Part shown: positions 8,835 through 19,488 of the stretch, piece after piece
Numbering within the stretch: the first letter of the stretch is position 1
Layout: each line of letters begins with the position of its first letter
Source: an uncultured Alphaproteobacteria bacterium
GTDB lineage: Bacteria; Pseudomonadota; Alphaproteobacteria; HIMB59
Length of the DNA stretch: 64,000 nucleotides
Assembly (NCBI GenBank): GCA_902619375.1
Contig: CACNEB010000005.1
Location: 17,355-81,354, forward strand
Reading direction: 5' to 3'
Notes under the pieces: model-generated
What the model saw: the letters and a program-made list of their open reading frames with translations, nothing else
What the model was told of the DNA's origin: nothing
Databases searched by the model: none
Program-made: the position numbers and the translations under genes

Positions 8835-9680
8835 TTATTTTTTTACGAATGACAAAACTTTTGAAAGTGTTTGACTTAATTCTTTTCGATGGACAACCAT
8901 GTCAACCATTCCGTGTTCAAGAAGATATTCCGCTGTTTGAAAATCCTCAGGTAATTGTTCCTTGATCGTCTCTTCGATAACTCTTTTTCCAGCAAAACCA
9001 ATCATACTTCCTTTTTCAGCAATTATAATATCTCCAAGCATCGCAAACGAAGCACTCACACCTCCAGTAGTAGGATGAGTTAGAACACTTACATAAGGAA
9101 TTTTATGTTGGTCTAGCATATTCACAGCTGCAACTGTTTTAGGTAGTTGCATTAAACTTACAATACCCTCTTGCATCCTTGCACCTCCTGAAGAAGCAAC
9201 AGATATAAATGGACAATTCAAATCAACAGCATTTTGACAACCAATTTTAAATGCTTCACCTACAAATTGACCCATTGAACCACCCATAAAATTAAAATCC
9301 AAAATAAAAACTACAACTTTAGTGCTTCCAATTTCACCTTTAGCTAAAATAGCGGCATCTTTTTGGTCAGTTTTCTTTTGCGCAGCTTTCATCCTGTCTG
9401 TGTATTTTTTAAGATCTTTAAATTTCAGAGGATCATTATTTTCAAAAGGTACATCGATTAATTCATAATTTTCGTTATCAAATAAATTTTTTAATCTACT
9501 ATTTACATCCATCCCCATGTGAAAGTCACAATATGAACAGACATTAAGATTTTCTTTTAAGTCACTTACATACAGGGTTCTTTCCCCACATCCACACTTA
9601 GTCCATAAATTAGATGGAGACTCTTTTCGATTAACAAGGGAGCTTAATTTAGGTTTTACATAATCTGTGAGCCAGTTCAT
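8835..9680 (-). CDS. accD: Acetyl-CoA carboxylase carboxyltransferase subunit beta
   Basis: Zn-ribbon WTKCGCGERTLY...CSYCDFHM; SVASSGGARMQEG; HPTTGGVSASFAM. Confidence 0.97.
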   Translation of the reverse strand: MNWLTDYVKPKLSSLVNRKESPSNLWTKCGCGERTLYVSDLKENLNVCSYCDFHMGMDVNSRLKNLFDNENYELIDVPFENNDPLKFKDLKKYTDRMKAAQKKTDQKDAAILAKGEIGSTKVVVFILDFNFMGGSMGQFVGEAFKIGCQNAVDLNCPFISVASSGGARMQEGIVSLMQLPKTVAAVNMLDQHKIPYVSVLTHPTTGGVSASFAMLGDIIIAEKGSMIGFAGKRVIEETIKEQLPEDFQTAEYLLEHGMVDMVVHRKELSQTLSKVLSFVKK

Positions 9681-9682
9681 AT

Positions 9683-10468
9683 TTAGACCTTAACCTCTTG
9701 AATAAATTTTTTAAGGTTTTTAAGGTACTTATTTAAATCCATCTTTAAATCAAAATATTTTTGAATAAGAGCTGAACCAATTATAACACCGTCTGCATTT
9801 GTTTTTTTGGATATATCAATGACATCTTTTTTTGACTTAATCCCAAATCCAACTAAAACAGGAACAGAAGACATTTTTTTTATAGATTTAACATTTTTAT
9901 TTATTTCTTTGTAATCTAATTTATTTGAACCTGTAATTCCTGTTGCTGATATATAATAAATAAATCCTTTTGAACCTTTTAAAAGTTTTTGTGATCTTTT
10001 TTTATCAGTCATTGGAGAGATTAACTTGATCAAGTGTATATTATTTTTAGACAATGACTTTTTGATTGCACTTTCCTCTTCAAAAGGTAAATCAACAATT
10101 ATTATACCATCGACAATACTTTTAATATTATTAATAAATTTATTTAATCCAAATTTGCGAACAGTATTTAAATAACACATGATAACAAATGAAGTATTAT
10201 TTTTAGATTTACTCAAATATTTAATTAAATCTAATGATTGCTGTGTTGATAATTTTGATCCAAGTGCAATTTTATTTGCCTCTTGGATAATTGGGCCATC
10301 TGCCATTGGATCAGAAAAGGGAAGCCCAAACTCAATAATATCTGGTTGATGAGATAACATTTCATTAAAAATCTTTTTACTATGACTCAGCGAAGGAAAC
10401 CCACACGTCATAAATAATGAGAGTATCTTTTTCTTAGGAAGAGAGTCTAAATTATTCATCTGCATCAA
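9683..10468 (-). CDS. trpA: Tryptophan synthase alpha chain
   Basis: [39 protein letters not shown]. Confidence 0.97.
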   Translation of the reverse strand: MMQMNNLDSLPKKKILSLFMTCGFPSLSHSKKIFNEMLSHQPDIIEFGLPFSDPMADGPIIQEANKIALGSKLSTQQSLDLIKYLSKSKNNTSFVIMCYLNTVRKFGLNKFINNIKSIVDGIIIVDLPFEEESAIKKSLSKNNIHLIKLISPMTDKKRSQKLLKGSKGFIYYISATGITGSNKLDYKEINKNVKSIKKMSSVPVLVGFGIKSKKDVIDISKKTNADGVIIGSALIQKYFDLKMDLNKYLKNLKKFIQEVKV

Positions 10469-11657
10469 ATCCTATTGCTTTAGCTGCAGTAAATAAATCT
10501 TTATCACCTCGTCCACACAAATTTAAAATTACAACTTTGTTTTTATGTTTATTTTTAAATGCTTTAATTAAGTAGGCTAGGGCATGGGAGGGCTCTAGTG
10601 CGGGAATAATTCCCTCCAGTTTTGAACATGTTTGAAATGCTTCAAGAGCTTCTTTATCAGTTATACCAAAGTACTTAACTCTTTTAATATCTTTTAAGTA
10701 TGAGTGTTCAGGGCCTACACCAGGATAATCGAGACCGGCAGAAATTGAATGAGCCTCTTTTATTTGTCCATCATTGTCTTGTAATACATAACTATAACTA
10801 CCATGTAAAATACCAGGTGTTCCGGACGTCATAGTAGCTGCTGTTTCTTGTGTTTTAGCACCTCTACCAGCTGCCTCGACTCCAATGATCTTTACCTTTT
10901 TATCATTCAAAAATGGATAGAATAAACCCATTGCATTTGATCCGCCTCCAACGCAAGCTATCAAATAATCTGGTAATTTTTTCTCTAACTTTAATATTTG
11001 CTCTCTTGCTTCTTTTCCAATCACTGATTGAAAATCTCTTACCATTTTGGGATAGGGGTGAGGACCTGCGGTAGAACCGATAATATAAAAAGTATCTCTG
11101 ACGTTTTTAATCCAATCTCTTAAAGCTTCATTCATTGCATCTTTTAAAGATTTACTCCCAGACTCAACAGGAATAATGGTGGCTCCCAGAAGCTTCATTC
11201 TAAAAACATTAGGTTTTTGTCTTTCGATATCTTTAGACCCCATGTAAATATAACAAGGAAGACCAAAAAGGGCACAAACAGTTGCTGTTGCAACTCCATG
11301 TTGTCCAGCACCTGTTTCAGCAATGATTCTTGTTTTTCCCATTTTTTTCGCAAGAAGTATTTGCCCTAAGCAATTATTGATTTTATGGGCACCTGTATGA
11401 TTAAGCTCATCTCTTTTAAAATATATTTTTGGTCCATTAATATATTTAGATAAATTTTTAGCAAAGTGCAAAGAGGAGGGCCTACCCACATAGTTTTTAA
11501 AAAGATCATTTAGCTCTTTTTTAAATTTTTTATCCTTTTGAATTTTTTTGTAAGATTTATCTAAATTTAATAATAGGGGCATTAATGTCTCTGAAACATA
11601 CATGCCACCAAACTCACCAAATCTTCCAACAGTGCTAGGTTGTTTATATTTTTTCAT
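10452..11657 (-). CDS. trpB: Tryptophan synthase beta chain
   Basis: [48 protein letters not shown]. Confidence 0.98.
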   Translation of the reverse strand: MKKYKQPSTVGRFGEFGGMYVSETLMPLLLNLDKSYKKIQKDKKFKKELNDLFKNYVGRPSSLHFAKNLSKYINGPKIYFKRDELNHTGAHKINNCLGQILLAKKMGKTRIIAETGAGQHGVATATVCALFGLPCYIYMGSKDIERQKPNVFRMKLLGATIIPVESGSKSLKDAMNEALRDWIKNVRDTFYIIGSTAGPHPYPKMVRDFQSVIGKEAREQILKLEKKLPDYLIACVGGGSNAMGLFYPFLNDKKVKIIGVEAAGRGAKTQETAATMTSGTPGILHGSYSYVLQDNDGQIKEAHSISAGLDYPGVGPEHSYLKDIKRVKYFGITDKEALEAFQTCSKLEGIIPALEPSHALAYLIKAFKNKHKNKVVILNLCGRGDKDLFTAAKAIGFDADE

Positions 11658-12283
11658 TAATTATAAATTGATGAAATAATACCATCTATCAAAGTAAGGC
11701 TTTTTTCACCTGGGTGTTCCTCTACACCAGAATTTATATCAACAAAATCAGTACCTGTTAAGTTTATTGCTTTTTTTATATTAGTGACATTTAGACCTCC
11801 TGATAAAATATAAGGGAGTTTTTTAATATTTTTAAAATTAGACCAATCCCAAGTTTTATTGTTTCCTCCAGGCATCTGATTTGAAGAAGGTTTTGCTTCG
11901 ATGAGGAACTTATCTACATCAATTAACTCAGTTGTTTCAAAATCCTCTGGGGATATTGATTTAAATATATTTTTCTTAAAATTACTTTTAACTTCGCTTA
12001 TGAAGTTTTGATCTTCATGTCCATGAAGTTGAATTGTATCAAAATCAAAAACTTCTAATTTATTTTTAATTTCATCAATTGATGAATTTACAAAAACACC
12101 CACAAATTTATCTTTATATGATTTAAAATATTGGTTAACAAGAGAAAGTGTGCCCATATCTATAAACCTAGGACTCTTTTCATAAAAAATTAATCCTTGA
12201 TAGGAAATATTTAAATCAAGACAATGATTAATAATAGCTGGATTATTTTGTCCACAGATTTTTATTTTTATGTTGTTCGCCAT
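11657..12283 (-). CDS. trpF: Phosphoribosylanthranilate isomerase
   Basis: [49 protein letters not shown]. Confidence 0.95.
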   Translation of the reverse strand: MANNIKIKICGQNNPAIINHCLDLNISYQGLIFYEKSPRFIDMGTLSLVNQYFKSYKDKFVGVFVNSSIDEIKNKLEVFDFDTIQLHGHEDQNFISEVKSNFKKNIFKSISPEDFETTELIDVDKFLIEAKPSSNQMPGGNNKTWDWSNFKNIKKLPYILSGGLNVTNIKKAINLTGTDFVDINSGVEEHPGEKSLTLIDGIISSIYN

Positions 12284-12950
12284 ATTTTTTTAACAAATCT
12301 AAAGGTTTTTTGCTTTCTATTAATTCTCTACCTATTACAACAAAGCTTGCACCATCTTGTAAAGCATTATGAGCAAAAGTAACTCTTTTTTGATCATCAT
12401 TTCTAGCAAACATTTTGACACCAGGTGTTATTTTAATTAATTTTTTTAGCCTCTTTAACGAATTTAGGTCTTCACCTGAACAAATAAGTCCGTGAATATT
12501 TGCTTTATTAGCAATTTCAGAGAATTTCATTACAAGCCTCTTGGTATTCTTTTCTTTATATATTTTGAAACTGTCTTTTGTATCTAAGCTGGTCAATAAA
12601 GTTACACCTAAAAGTTTTGTTTTAAGCTTATTTTTTTTTAATGAGCTTACTGCGGCATTGATCATATCTTTACCACCAGATATATGTATTGTAAGAAAAT
12701 CAGGATTAAATTTTGATATAGAGTCTACAGCATTACTCACTGTGTTAGGAATATCATGTAGCTTTAAATCAAGGAAAAGTTTACATCTTGTTTTTTTAAT
12801 TTCTGATATTAGTTCACTCGAGCTTTTATTATAAAAAGACCTATATCCAATTTTAAAACCATAAACAAGAGGATGTAGTTTTTTTACAATCCTAACATTT
12901 CTGGCGTTTGTTTCTGAGTCTAATGCTATAAAAAATTTAAATTTTTTCAT
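12243..12950 (-). CDS. pyrF: Orotidine 5'-phosphate decarboxylase
   Basis: KLFLDLKLHDIPNTV; FLTIHISGG; TPGVKMFARNDDQKR. Confidence 0.95.
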   Translation of the reverse strand: MKKFKFFIALDSETNARNVRIVKKLHPLVYGFKIGYRSFYNKSSSELISEIKKTRCKLFLDLKLHDIPNTVSNAVDSISKFNPDFLTIHISGGKDMINAAVSSLKKNKLKTKLLGVTLLTSLDTKDSFKIYKEKNTKRLVMKFSEIANKANIHGLICSGEDLNSLKRLKKLIKITPGVKMFARNDDQKRVTFAHNALQDGASFVVIGRELIESKKPLDLLKKYGEQHKNKNLWTK

Positions 12951-13242
12951 TTAACTTTTTATGAATACTTTCACTAATTTTGAATTTAACCTTCCATTTT
13001 GATGGAATATATATTTTTTTTTTATTTCTAGGATCAGAGCCATATCTCGGATTCATTAATTTTAGTTTGAAAACACCAAAGTTTCTTAATTCTATATCAA
13101 CATGATCAGTAATATTTTTCTCTAGTATATCAAAAAAACTAGTGAAAATTGCTTCGTTAATTTTTGGTGTTAGGTCGGTCTCTGACTCTAAGAATTTTTT
13201 TAATAGATCTGACTTATTTTTCTTTGGATCCCTTATCCTCAT
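12937..13242 (-). CDS. ihfB: HU/IHF family DNA-binding protein (IHF beta-like)
   Basis: ELRNFGVFKLKLMNPRYGSDPRN...IPSKWKVKFKISESIHKKLN; position next to rpsA. Confidence 0.85.
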   Translation of the reverse strand: MRIRDPKKNKSDLLKKFLESETDLTPKINEAIFTSFFDILEKNITDHVDIELRNFGVFKLKLMNPRYGSDPRNKKKIYIPSKWKVKFKISESIHKKLNEKI

Positions 13243-14911
13243 CTAAAGCCTTACCCAAAATGTCTCCTAAGACTGATCCAGAGGATTTAGATCCATATTT
13301 TTCTAATAAACTCTGCTCCTCATCTATCTCTAATTGTCGAATTGATAAAGCAAATTTCCTATTAGTAAGATCAATAGAACTGATTTTTGCATTTATCTTT
13401 TGGCCCTCATTATATCTTGATATGTTTTGTTCTTCTTTATTTTTTGAAAGCTCTTTTCTTCTTATGGTTGTTTCAATAAAATTATCAACTTCAACATCGA
13501 TTCCATTGTTATTTATTTTAGTAATGGTTGCTGATACAATATCTCCTTTAGATTTGTTTTTAAAATATTCTTGAAATGGATCTGGTGATAATTGCTTTAT
13601 ACCAAAGCTTATTTTCTCTTTGTCAGGATCAATCTCAAGAATTTTTACTTTAATACTCTCACCCTTTTGATATTTTTTTAATGATCTATCGCCATTCAAA
13701 TCAGTCCATGAGAGGTCATTTTTGTGGATTAGTCCGTCTATATTTTCATTAAGCTTCGCAAATACTCCAAATTCGGTAATATTTTTTACTTCTGTTTCAA
13801 TAATTTGATCTTTTTTGTACTCGTTTAAAATATTCTCCCAAGGGTTTGGCTCAGTTTGTTTTATGCCAAGACTAATTCTCTTCTTTTCTTTATCTATTTC
13901 TAATATTTTAACACGAATATTAAAACCCACTTCTAAAATCTTATTAGGATGGATATTCTTTTTTGTCCAACTGATATCATTTGAATGAACTAAACCTTCT
14001 AAGTCTTTATTAGTTAGTTGGACGAATGCACCATAATCAGTGATATGTGTAATTTTTCCATCATATATTTCATCAAGATTAATTTTTGTTTCAATATTTT
14101 CCCAAGGATCGTCCTTTAATTGTTTATAACCAAGACTTATTTTATCTGAGTCATCAGAAACCTTTAAAATTTTGAAGTCATATTTTTTTCCAATTTCTAA
14201 TACATCAGATGGGTGACCTATTCTGCTCCATGATATATCACTTAAATGAACTAAACCATCAATACCACCTAAGTCAACAAAAGCCCCATAATCAGTAAAT
14301 GTTTTTACTTTGCCGTTAACAACCATGTTATTTTGAGATTTTTCTAATATCTGTTTTTTTATTTCTTTTTGTTTATCTTCAAGTATAGCTTTTCTTGATA
14401 CTACAATATTGCCTTTTGAATAATCCATCTTAAGGATTTCAAATGTTTCTTCAGTTTTAATTAAATGACTTACATCTCTAACTGGTCTAACGTCTATTTG
14501 ACTTAATGGAAGAAAAGCATTAGTGCCCATTATTTTTACATATAAACCAGCTTTTGCTTTTCCAACTATGAAGCCTTTAACTCTCTCTTTATTGTCAAAT
14601 ATTTTTTGAAGTTTTTCCCAAGACTTCATTTTGATAGCTTTTTCATGAGAAACTTTGATATTTCCCTCTCTATCTTCGAGTTTCTCAATAAAAACCTCAA
14701 CTTTTTGTCCAGTTTTTAAATCATCGGAATGTCCAGTGTTTATAAATTCTTCTTTGGGGATTTGTCCCTCACTTTTATAGCCTATGTCAACAGTAACTTG
14801 TAAATCACTTATTTTTAGAATTGTTCCAGAAATTATTTTATTTGCAGATATATTGTTTTTTGAGTCAAATTGTAGATCTAATAATTTGTTATACTCTTCA
14901 TTCGATATCAT
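13214..14911 (-). CDS. rpsA: 30S ribosomal protein S1
   Basis: Repeated S1 domains (VNGKVKTFTDYGAFVDLGGIDGLVHLSDISW etc.). Confidence 0.97.
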   Translation of the reverse strand: MISNEEYNKLLDLQFDSKNNISANKIISGTILKISDLQVTVDIGYKSEGQIPKEEFINTGHSDDLKTGQKVEVFIEKLEDREGNIKVSHEKAIKMKSWEKLQKIFDNKERVKGFIVGKAKAGLYVKIMGTNAFLPLSQIDVRPVRDVSHLIKTEETFEILKMDYSKGNIVVSRKAILEDKQKEIKKQILEKSQNNMVVNGKVKTFTDYGAFVDLGGIDGLVHLSDISWSRIGHPSDVLEIGKKYDFKILKVSDDSDKISLGYKQLKDDPWENIETKINLDEIYDGKITHITDYGAFVQLTNKDLEGLVHSNDISWTKKNIHPNKILEVGFNIRVKILEIDKEKKRISLGIKQTEPNPWENILNEYKKDQIIETEVKNITEFGVFAKLNENIDGLIHKNDLSWTDLNGDRSLKKYQKGESIKVKILEIDPDKEKISFGIKQLSPDPFQEYFKNKSKGDIVSATITKINNNGIDVEVDNFIETTIRRKELSKNKEEQNISRYNEGQKINAKISSIDLTNRKFALSIRQLEIDEEQSLLEKYGSKSSGSVLGDILGKALDEDKGSKEK

Positions 14912-14976
14912 AAGTCATGATTTACCTTTCAAATTGTTAGGTCGTTTTAAAGTTTTATTTCTAATTTTCAAGAAAA

Positions 14977-16287
14977 TTAATTTAAAAATTTTCTAACATC
15001 TTTAAAAAAAGAGGGATAACTTGTTTTAACACATGATTTATCCTTAATTATGTTATTTTTTTCACATATTAAGTTAGCGATATAAAAAGACATTACGATA
15101 CGATGATCAAGATTATGTATTATTTTAGCATTGCCTTTTTTTAGTTTATAATTTCCATAGATATACAAATCAAAACCTTTAATCTCAGATTTCACACCCA
15201 TATTTAATAAATTTTTATGAATTAGATCCAATCTATTACTTTCTTTTACAGTTAGTTCCTTTAATCCTTTAAAAATAGAAGTACCATTAGCAAATGAAGC
15301 AGCTATCGAAAGTATAGGTATTTCATCAATCTGTAACGGTATATTAGACGACTTTACTATTACTGATTTTAAATTTTTTTTTTGGTCAATATATATATCA
15401 GCTACAATCTCATTATTTAATTTTTCTTTTTTTATAATCTTTATATTACCCCCCATAGATTTTAAGGTTTGTATAAATCCAATTCTTGTCTTATTAAACA
15501 AAATATTCTTAACAGCAAATTTGGATCCTGGTAATAAACATGCAGCTGTAATTAAAAATGCTGCTGAAGATGGGTCGCCAGGGACTCTGTAATTAATTGG
15601 TTTTAGGGGTTTATCATTTTGTAATTTAATAAATCTAAATTTTTTGTTTTGTTTTACAGTTATGTTATATCCCATAGACTTGAGCATGTTTTCTGTATGA
15701 TCTCTAGTTGAGTTAAATTCTTTTATTTTTACAATACCATTAGTGTTCAGTGATGATAAAATTATTGAGCTTTTTATTTGTGCTGATGGTATTTTAATAT
15801 CAAAACTCATAGGTATTGGATTTCCGATACCTTTAATTCTTATAGGGGGATATAAATCTCCCCTAAGCTTAATAATCGCACCTATTTTTAATAAATGTTC
15901 AGTAATTCTCCTCATAGGCCTTTTACTTAAAGATTTATCACCAATCAAAATTGTTTTAATATTGTTTGAACAAACAAGACCAGATATTAATCTTATTCCA
16001 GTACCTGAATTACCAAAATTTAATTTATTTTTTGGTTGAAACAATGAGCCAGGTGGTAATCCATAAATTGAAAATTTTCCTCTTTCTTTTTTTATGTTAG
16101 CACCCAAATCTCTCATAGCTTTGATAGTGTTTAATACATCCTCTCCCTCAAGCAGATTCGATACAACTGATTTTCCTAATGCTTGACTTCCTAGTATAAT
16201 TATTCTGTGGCTTATAGATTTATCTCCTGGGGGGTAATAGGAGCCTTTGATAGTATTTTTTTTGAAATTAGCCATCATAGTTTTCAC
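14977..16287 (-). CDS. aroA: 3-phosphoshikimate 1-carboxyvinyltransferase (likely start MANFKK at 16275)
   Basis: PPGDKSISHRIIILGSQA; LNFGNSGTGIRLISG; VPGDPSSAAFLITAA. Confidence 0.96.
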   Translation of the reverse strand: MKTMMANFKKNTIKGSYYPPGDKSISHRIIILGSQALGKSVVSNLLEGEDVLNTIKAMRDLGANIKKERGKFSIYGLPPGSLFQPKNKLNFGNSGTGIRLISGLVCSNNIKTILIGDKSLSKRPMRRITEHLLKIGAIIKLRGDLYPPIRIKGIGNPIPMSFDIKIPSAQIKSSIILSSLNTNGIVKIKEFNSTRDHTENMLKSMGYNITVKQNKKFRFIKLQNDKPLKPINYRVPGDPSSAAFLITAACLLPGSKFAVKNILFNKTRIGFIQTLKSMGGNIKIIKKEKLNNEIVADIYIDQKKNLKSVIVKSSNIPLQIDEIPILSIAASFANGTSIFKGLKELTVKESNRLDLIHKNLLNMGVKSEIKGFDLYIYGNYKLKKGNAKIIHNLDHRIVMSFYIANLICEKNNIIKDKSCVKTSYPSFFKDVRKFLN

Positions 16288-17011
16288 CCAAATAAATTTT
16301 CTTCACAAATTTATCTTTAGTAATCATATTTGGGGTTCCCTCTTTTACAATTTCTCCGTTGTAAATAATATTCGCATAGTCAACTATTTTTAGAGCCTCC
16401 CTAACGTTGTGATCAGTGATAATTATCCCAATACCGCTATTTTTCAGTTTTAATATTGTTTCTTTGACATCTTCAATAGCAATAGGATCTATGCCAGCAA
16501 AGGGCTCATCGAGCAGTAAATATTTTGGATTGCTTGCTAGTGCACGAGCTATCTCAGTTCTTCTTCTCTCCCCACCCGAGAGAAGCTTTCCTTTAGTATA
16601 AACAAACTTATCTAATGAGAAGAGATTGACCAATTTTTTTGTAATAATTTCTGCATTTGCTTTTTTATGAAACAACTGAGCAATTGATAATATATTTTGA
16701 TAGACGTTTAGATCTCTAAATATAGAAGCCTCTTGTGGCAAGTAGGATATACCAAATAGACTTCTATCATTGAGACTATAATCAATTAAGTTCTTTTGAT
16801 TTAAATATATTTCCCCACTATCTGGTTGTAAAAAGCCAGCAATAATATTAAACAAAGTAGTTTTTCCACTACCATTAGGTCCTAGAAGTCCATAGATTTT
16901 TTTTTGATCAAAAAATAAGTTTATTTTATTTAAAGCAATTTTTGATTTAAATTTTTTATTTATATTTTTTAATTGTATCTCATTACTCATTAATAAATAC
17001 CTCAACAACAC
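16268..17011 (-). CDS. lptB: LPS export ABC transporter ATP-binding protein
   Basis: GLLGPNGSGKTTLFNIIAG; LSGGERRRTEIARALASNPKYLLLDEPFAGIDPIA. Confidence 0.95.
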   Translation of the reverse strand: MLLRYLLMSNEIQLKNINKKFKSKIALNKINLFFDQKKIYGLLGPNGSGKTTLFNIIAGFLQPDSGEIYLNQKNLIDYSLNDRSLFGISYLPQEASIFRDLNVYQNILSIAQLFHKKANAEIITKKLVNLFSLDKFVYTKGKLLSGGERRRTEIARALASNPKYLLLDEPFAGIDPIAIEDVKETILKLKNSGIGIIITDHNVREALKIVDYANIIYNGEIVKEGTPNMITKDKFVKKIYLGENYDG

Positions 17012-17438
17012 TCTCTTTTTTTGATGTACTCATGGTTCTTGTATTGTTTTTGAGGTCTATAATAAGTTCATCACCTTTAAGAATTCTATCCTCTGAAACT
17101 ATTTTTACATTATCATAAAGCTCAATTATATTTTTTGGCTTCAAATATAAACCATAGTCCGAATAGTATATTTCTTCATTATAAAAAATTTGTATGTTTC
17201 CTTTAATTTCAATTTCGTTAAAGATTTCTTTATCATTTTCAATTTGATATTTAGCTTTGATGTAATCACTAAGTATTTTTATATCACTACTTTCATATTC
17301 TACACTACCTGTGGCAACATACTCTTGATTTTCAGAGTCCCAAGTAATCCCCTCTTTAGCTTTTAAAATATCTTTTGAATTTGAAATCGTTGGAAAAAAT
17401 AAAAAAATAACAACAAATATTTTAATTAAATTACTCAT
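16983..17438 (-). CDS. lptA: LptA/OstA family protein
   Basis: Signal peptide, OstA-like beta pattern (YVATGSVEYESSDIKILSDYIKA); between lptB and lptC. Confidence 0.8.
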   Translation of the reverse strand: MSNLIKIFVVIFLFFPTISNSKDILKAKEGITWDSENQEYVATGSVEYESSDIKILSDYIKAKYQIENDKEIFNEIEIKGNIQIFYNEEIYYSDYGLYLKPKNIIELYDNVKIVSEDRILKGDELIIDLKNNTRTMSTSKKESVVEVFINE

Positions 17439-17862
17439 TTAGAAATGTAACTACAGTTTTCCCAACAAAGTTTATTATCCTTGTGGAGTTATTGAATTTA
17501 AAACCCTCAGATATGACATTAACATTTCTATTATTTAAATTTGTATTATGACTGCTTTCAGCATTGCCTGTGCTAAAATTAATTAATATATTAAAGCTTT
17601 TAACTTCATAATTTTCATTTTTCAAACTAGACTCTCCTTGTAGCAAAGTTTGTTTATCATCGATATATATTAGTTTATCAGCTTTAATAAGATTATTTCC
17701 GTCTTTATTAAACATTATAGTTTCAAATCTATCTAAAGAATTACTTTGCTCCTTGATATAGCTATTAGATTTATTATTCAAAAATATAATCAATGCTTGT
17801 ACTGATAAACATGTAAAAATTAAAAAAAAAACAAAATAATTTACCTTATTTATATTAAACAC
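17431..17862 (-). CDS. lptC: LPS export protein LptC-like
   Basis: Single N-terminal TM; ...LQGESSLKNENYEVKSFNILINFSTGNAES; position in lpt operon. Confidence 0.7.
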   Translation of the reverse strand: MFNINKVNYFVFFLIFTCLSVQALIIFLNNKSNSYIKEQSNSLDRFETIMFNKDGNNLIKADKLIYIDDKQTLLQGESSLKNENYEVKSFNILINFSTGNAESSHNTNLNNRNVNVISEGFKFNNSTRIINFVGKTVVTFLNE

Positions 17863-18811
17863 TAAGAGTACATTCCTTTAAATTGACTATCCCTATGGGT
17901 TTTCCATTATCAGATATAATTAAACTTGTTATTGATTTTTTATTCATCAAATTTATTGCCGCCGTCACTAAAATATTCTTTTTAACAGTAACAGGTTTTG
18001 AATTCATCATATCTTTGATTTTTAAACTATTTAAGTTATTAATTCCCATTTTAAATGATCTCCTAAGATCACCATCTGTAATTATACCTTTAATCATTTT
18101 TCTGTGATCACATATTATTACACAACCATATTTCTTTTCAGTCATAACTAAAATTGCCTCAGAAATAGTTTCTTTAACATTTACGGTTGGCAAGTCTTTA
18201 CTCATAATATCTTCAAGAGTTTTGAGGTTTTTCCCAAGTTTTCCTCCAGGGTGAAATTTACTAAAAGATTTTTTATCAAACTTCCTATAATTTAATACTG
18301 TACAACATAAAGCATCACCCAGAGCCAATGCCATTGTTGTAGAAGTTGTGGGAATAATACCTAGCTTGTCTGCCTCAATATGTTTGGGAAGTCTCAATAC
18401 TATATTAGAATTTTTTGATAAAATGCTATCTGAGTTTGAGGTAATTGAAATAATATTAATTCCTTTAAGTTTTGCAAAGTTAATAATATCTAAAATTTCA
18501 TTTGTTTCGCCTGAATTAGAGATAATAATTAATATATCTCCCTTATCAATAATACCAAGATCACCATGACTAGCCTCAGAGGGATGCAAATAAAAAGATG
18601 CCATTCCTGTTGATTTGAAAGATGAAGATACCTTTCTCGCGATATAACCACTTTTACCTAATCCAGTAAAAATTATTTTATTTTTACTTTCTAAAATAAG
18701 GTTCACTGCTTTGGCAAAATTGTTGTTCAAACTTTTTTTGAGAGAACCAAGACCTTTAATTTCTGTTGCTAATACCTCCCTTCCAACACTCAAAATTTTT
18801 TTCATAGGCAT
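17855..18811 (-). CDS. kdsD: D-arabinose 5-phosphate isomerase (KpsF/GutQ family, SIS + CBS)
   Basis: IFTGLGKSGYIARKVSSSFKSTGMASFYLHPSEASHGDLG; FHPGGKLGKNL; paired CBS domains. Confidence 0.93.
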   Translation of the reverse strand: MPMKKILSVGREVLATEIKGLGSLKKSLNNNFAKAVNLILESKNKIIFTGLGKSGYIARKVSSSFKSTGMASFYLHPSEASHGDLGIIDKGDILIIISNSGETNEILDIINFAKLKGINIISITSNSDSILSKNSNIVLRLPKHIEADKLGIIPTTSTTMALALGDALCCTVLNYRKFDKKSFSKFHPGGKLGKNLKTLEDIMSKDLPTVNVKETISEAILVMTEKKYGCVIICDHRKMIKGIITDGDLRRSFKMGINNLNSLKIKDMMNSKPVTVKKNILVTAAINLMNKKSITSLIISDNGKPIGIVNLKECTLSV

Positions 18812-18826
18812 AACAGCAAATTATTC

Positions 18827-19453
18827 TTAATGGGAATATATATCAAAGTCCCACCCCATTAAATCAAGTCTTACTTTAGTTTTTAAAAAAGATATTATTT
18901 CATCATATTCTTTGATTAATGATTTTTTTTTTAGCTCTGCATTCAAAACCTGATATATTTCATGGAGATATTTAACGTCATTCAAAGCGTACCATATTTG
19001 ATCTTTAGAAAGACTTTTATTGCTCCAGTTTGATGATTGTTCTTTCTTGTCAATATCGATTTTCAGAAATTCAGATATTAAATCTTTCAGCCCATGCCTG
19101 TTTGTGTAAGTTCTAATAAGCTTAGAAGCAATTTTTGTACAAAAAATATTATTAACATTTATTTTAAGATAGTGTTTCAATACAGCTATATCAAATCTAG
19201 CGTAATGAAAAATTTTTAAAATTTTTTTATTTTCTAAAAGAGTTTTTAAATTTTGGCATTTTTTTGGGTCTATTTTGTCATTAATTTGAATTAAATAATT
19301 TTCACCATCACTATTATTTTTAATTTGCACGAGACAAAGTCTGTCTCTTTTAATTACTAAACCCATCGTCTCAGTATCTACAGAAATTGAAGTTTTAAAG
19401 GTTTTCAATATTTGTTTTGGTAGGTCATTTTGGAATAATTGATAATTTGACAT
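18827..19453 (-). CDS. rnd: Ribonuclease D-like 3'-5' exonuclease
   Basis: VDTETMGL; FHYARFDIAVL; YALNDVKYLHEIY DEDD motifs. Confidence 0.88.
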   Translation of the reverse strand: MSNYQLFQNDLPKQILKTFKTSISVDTETMGLVIKRDRLCLVQIKNNSDGENYLIQINDKIDPKKCQNLKTLLENKKILKIFHYARFDIAVLKHYLKINVNNIFCTKIASKLIRTYTNRHGLKDLISEFLKIDIDKKEQSSNWSNKSLSKDQIWYALNDVKYLHEIYQVLNAELKKKSLIKEYDEIISFLKTKVRLDLMGWDFDIYSH

Positions 19454-19488
19454 CTTAGAACATATATTTATATAAGATAGATATCACA

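Noticed and set aside
17439-18811. Absence of kdsC between kdsD and lptC as an anomaly
   Set aside because: Many alphaproteobacteria lack kdsC in this operon, so absence here is not informative.
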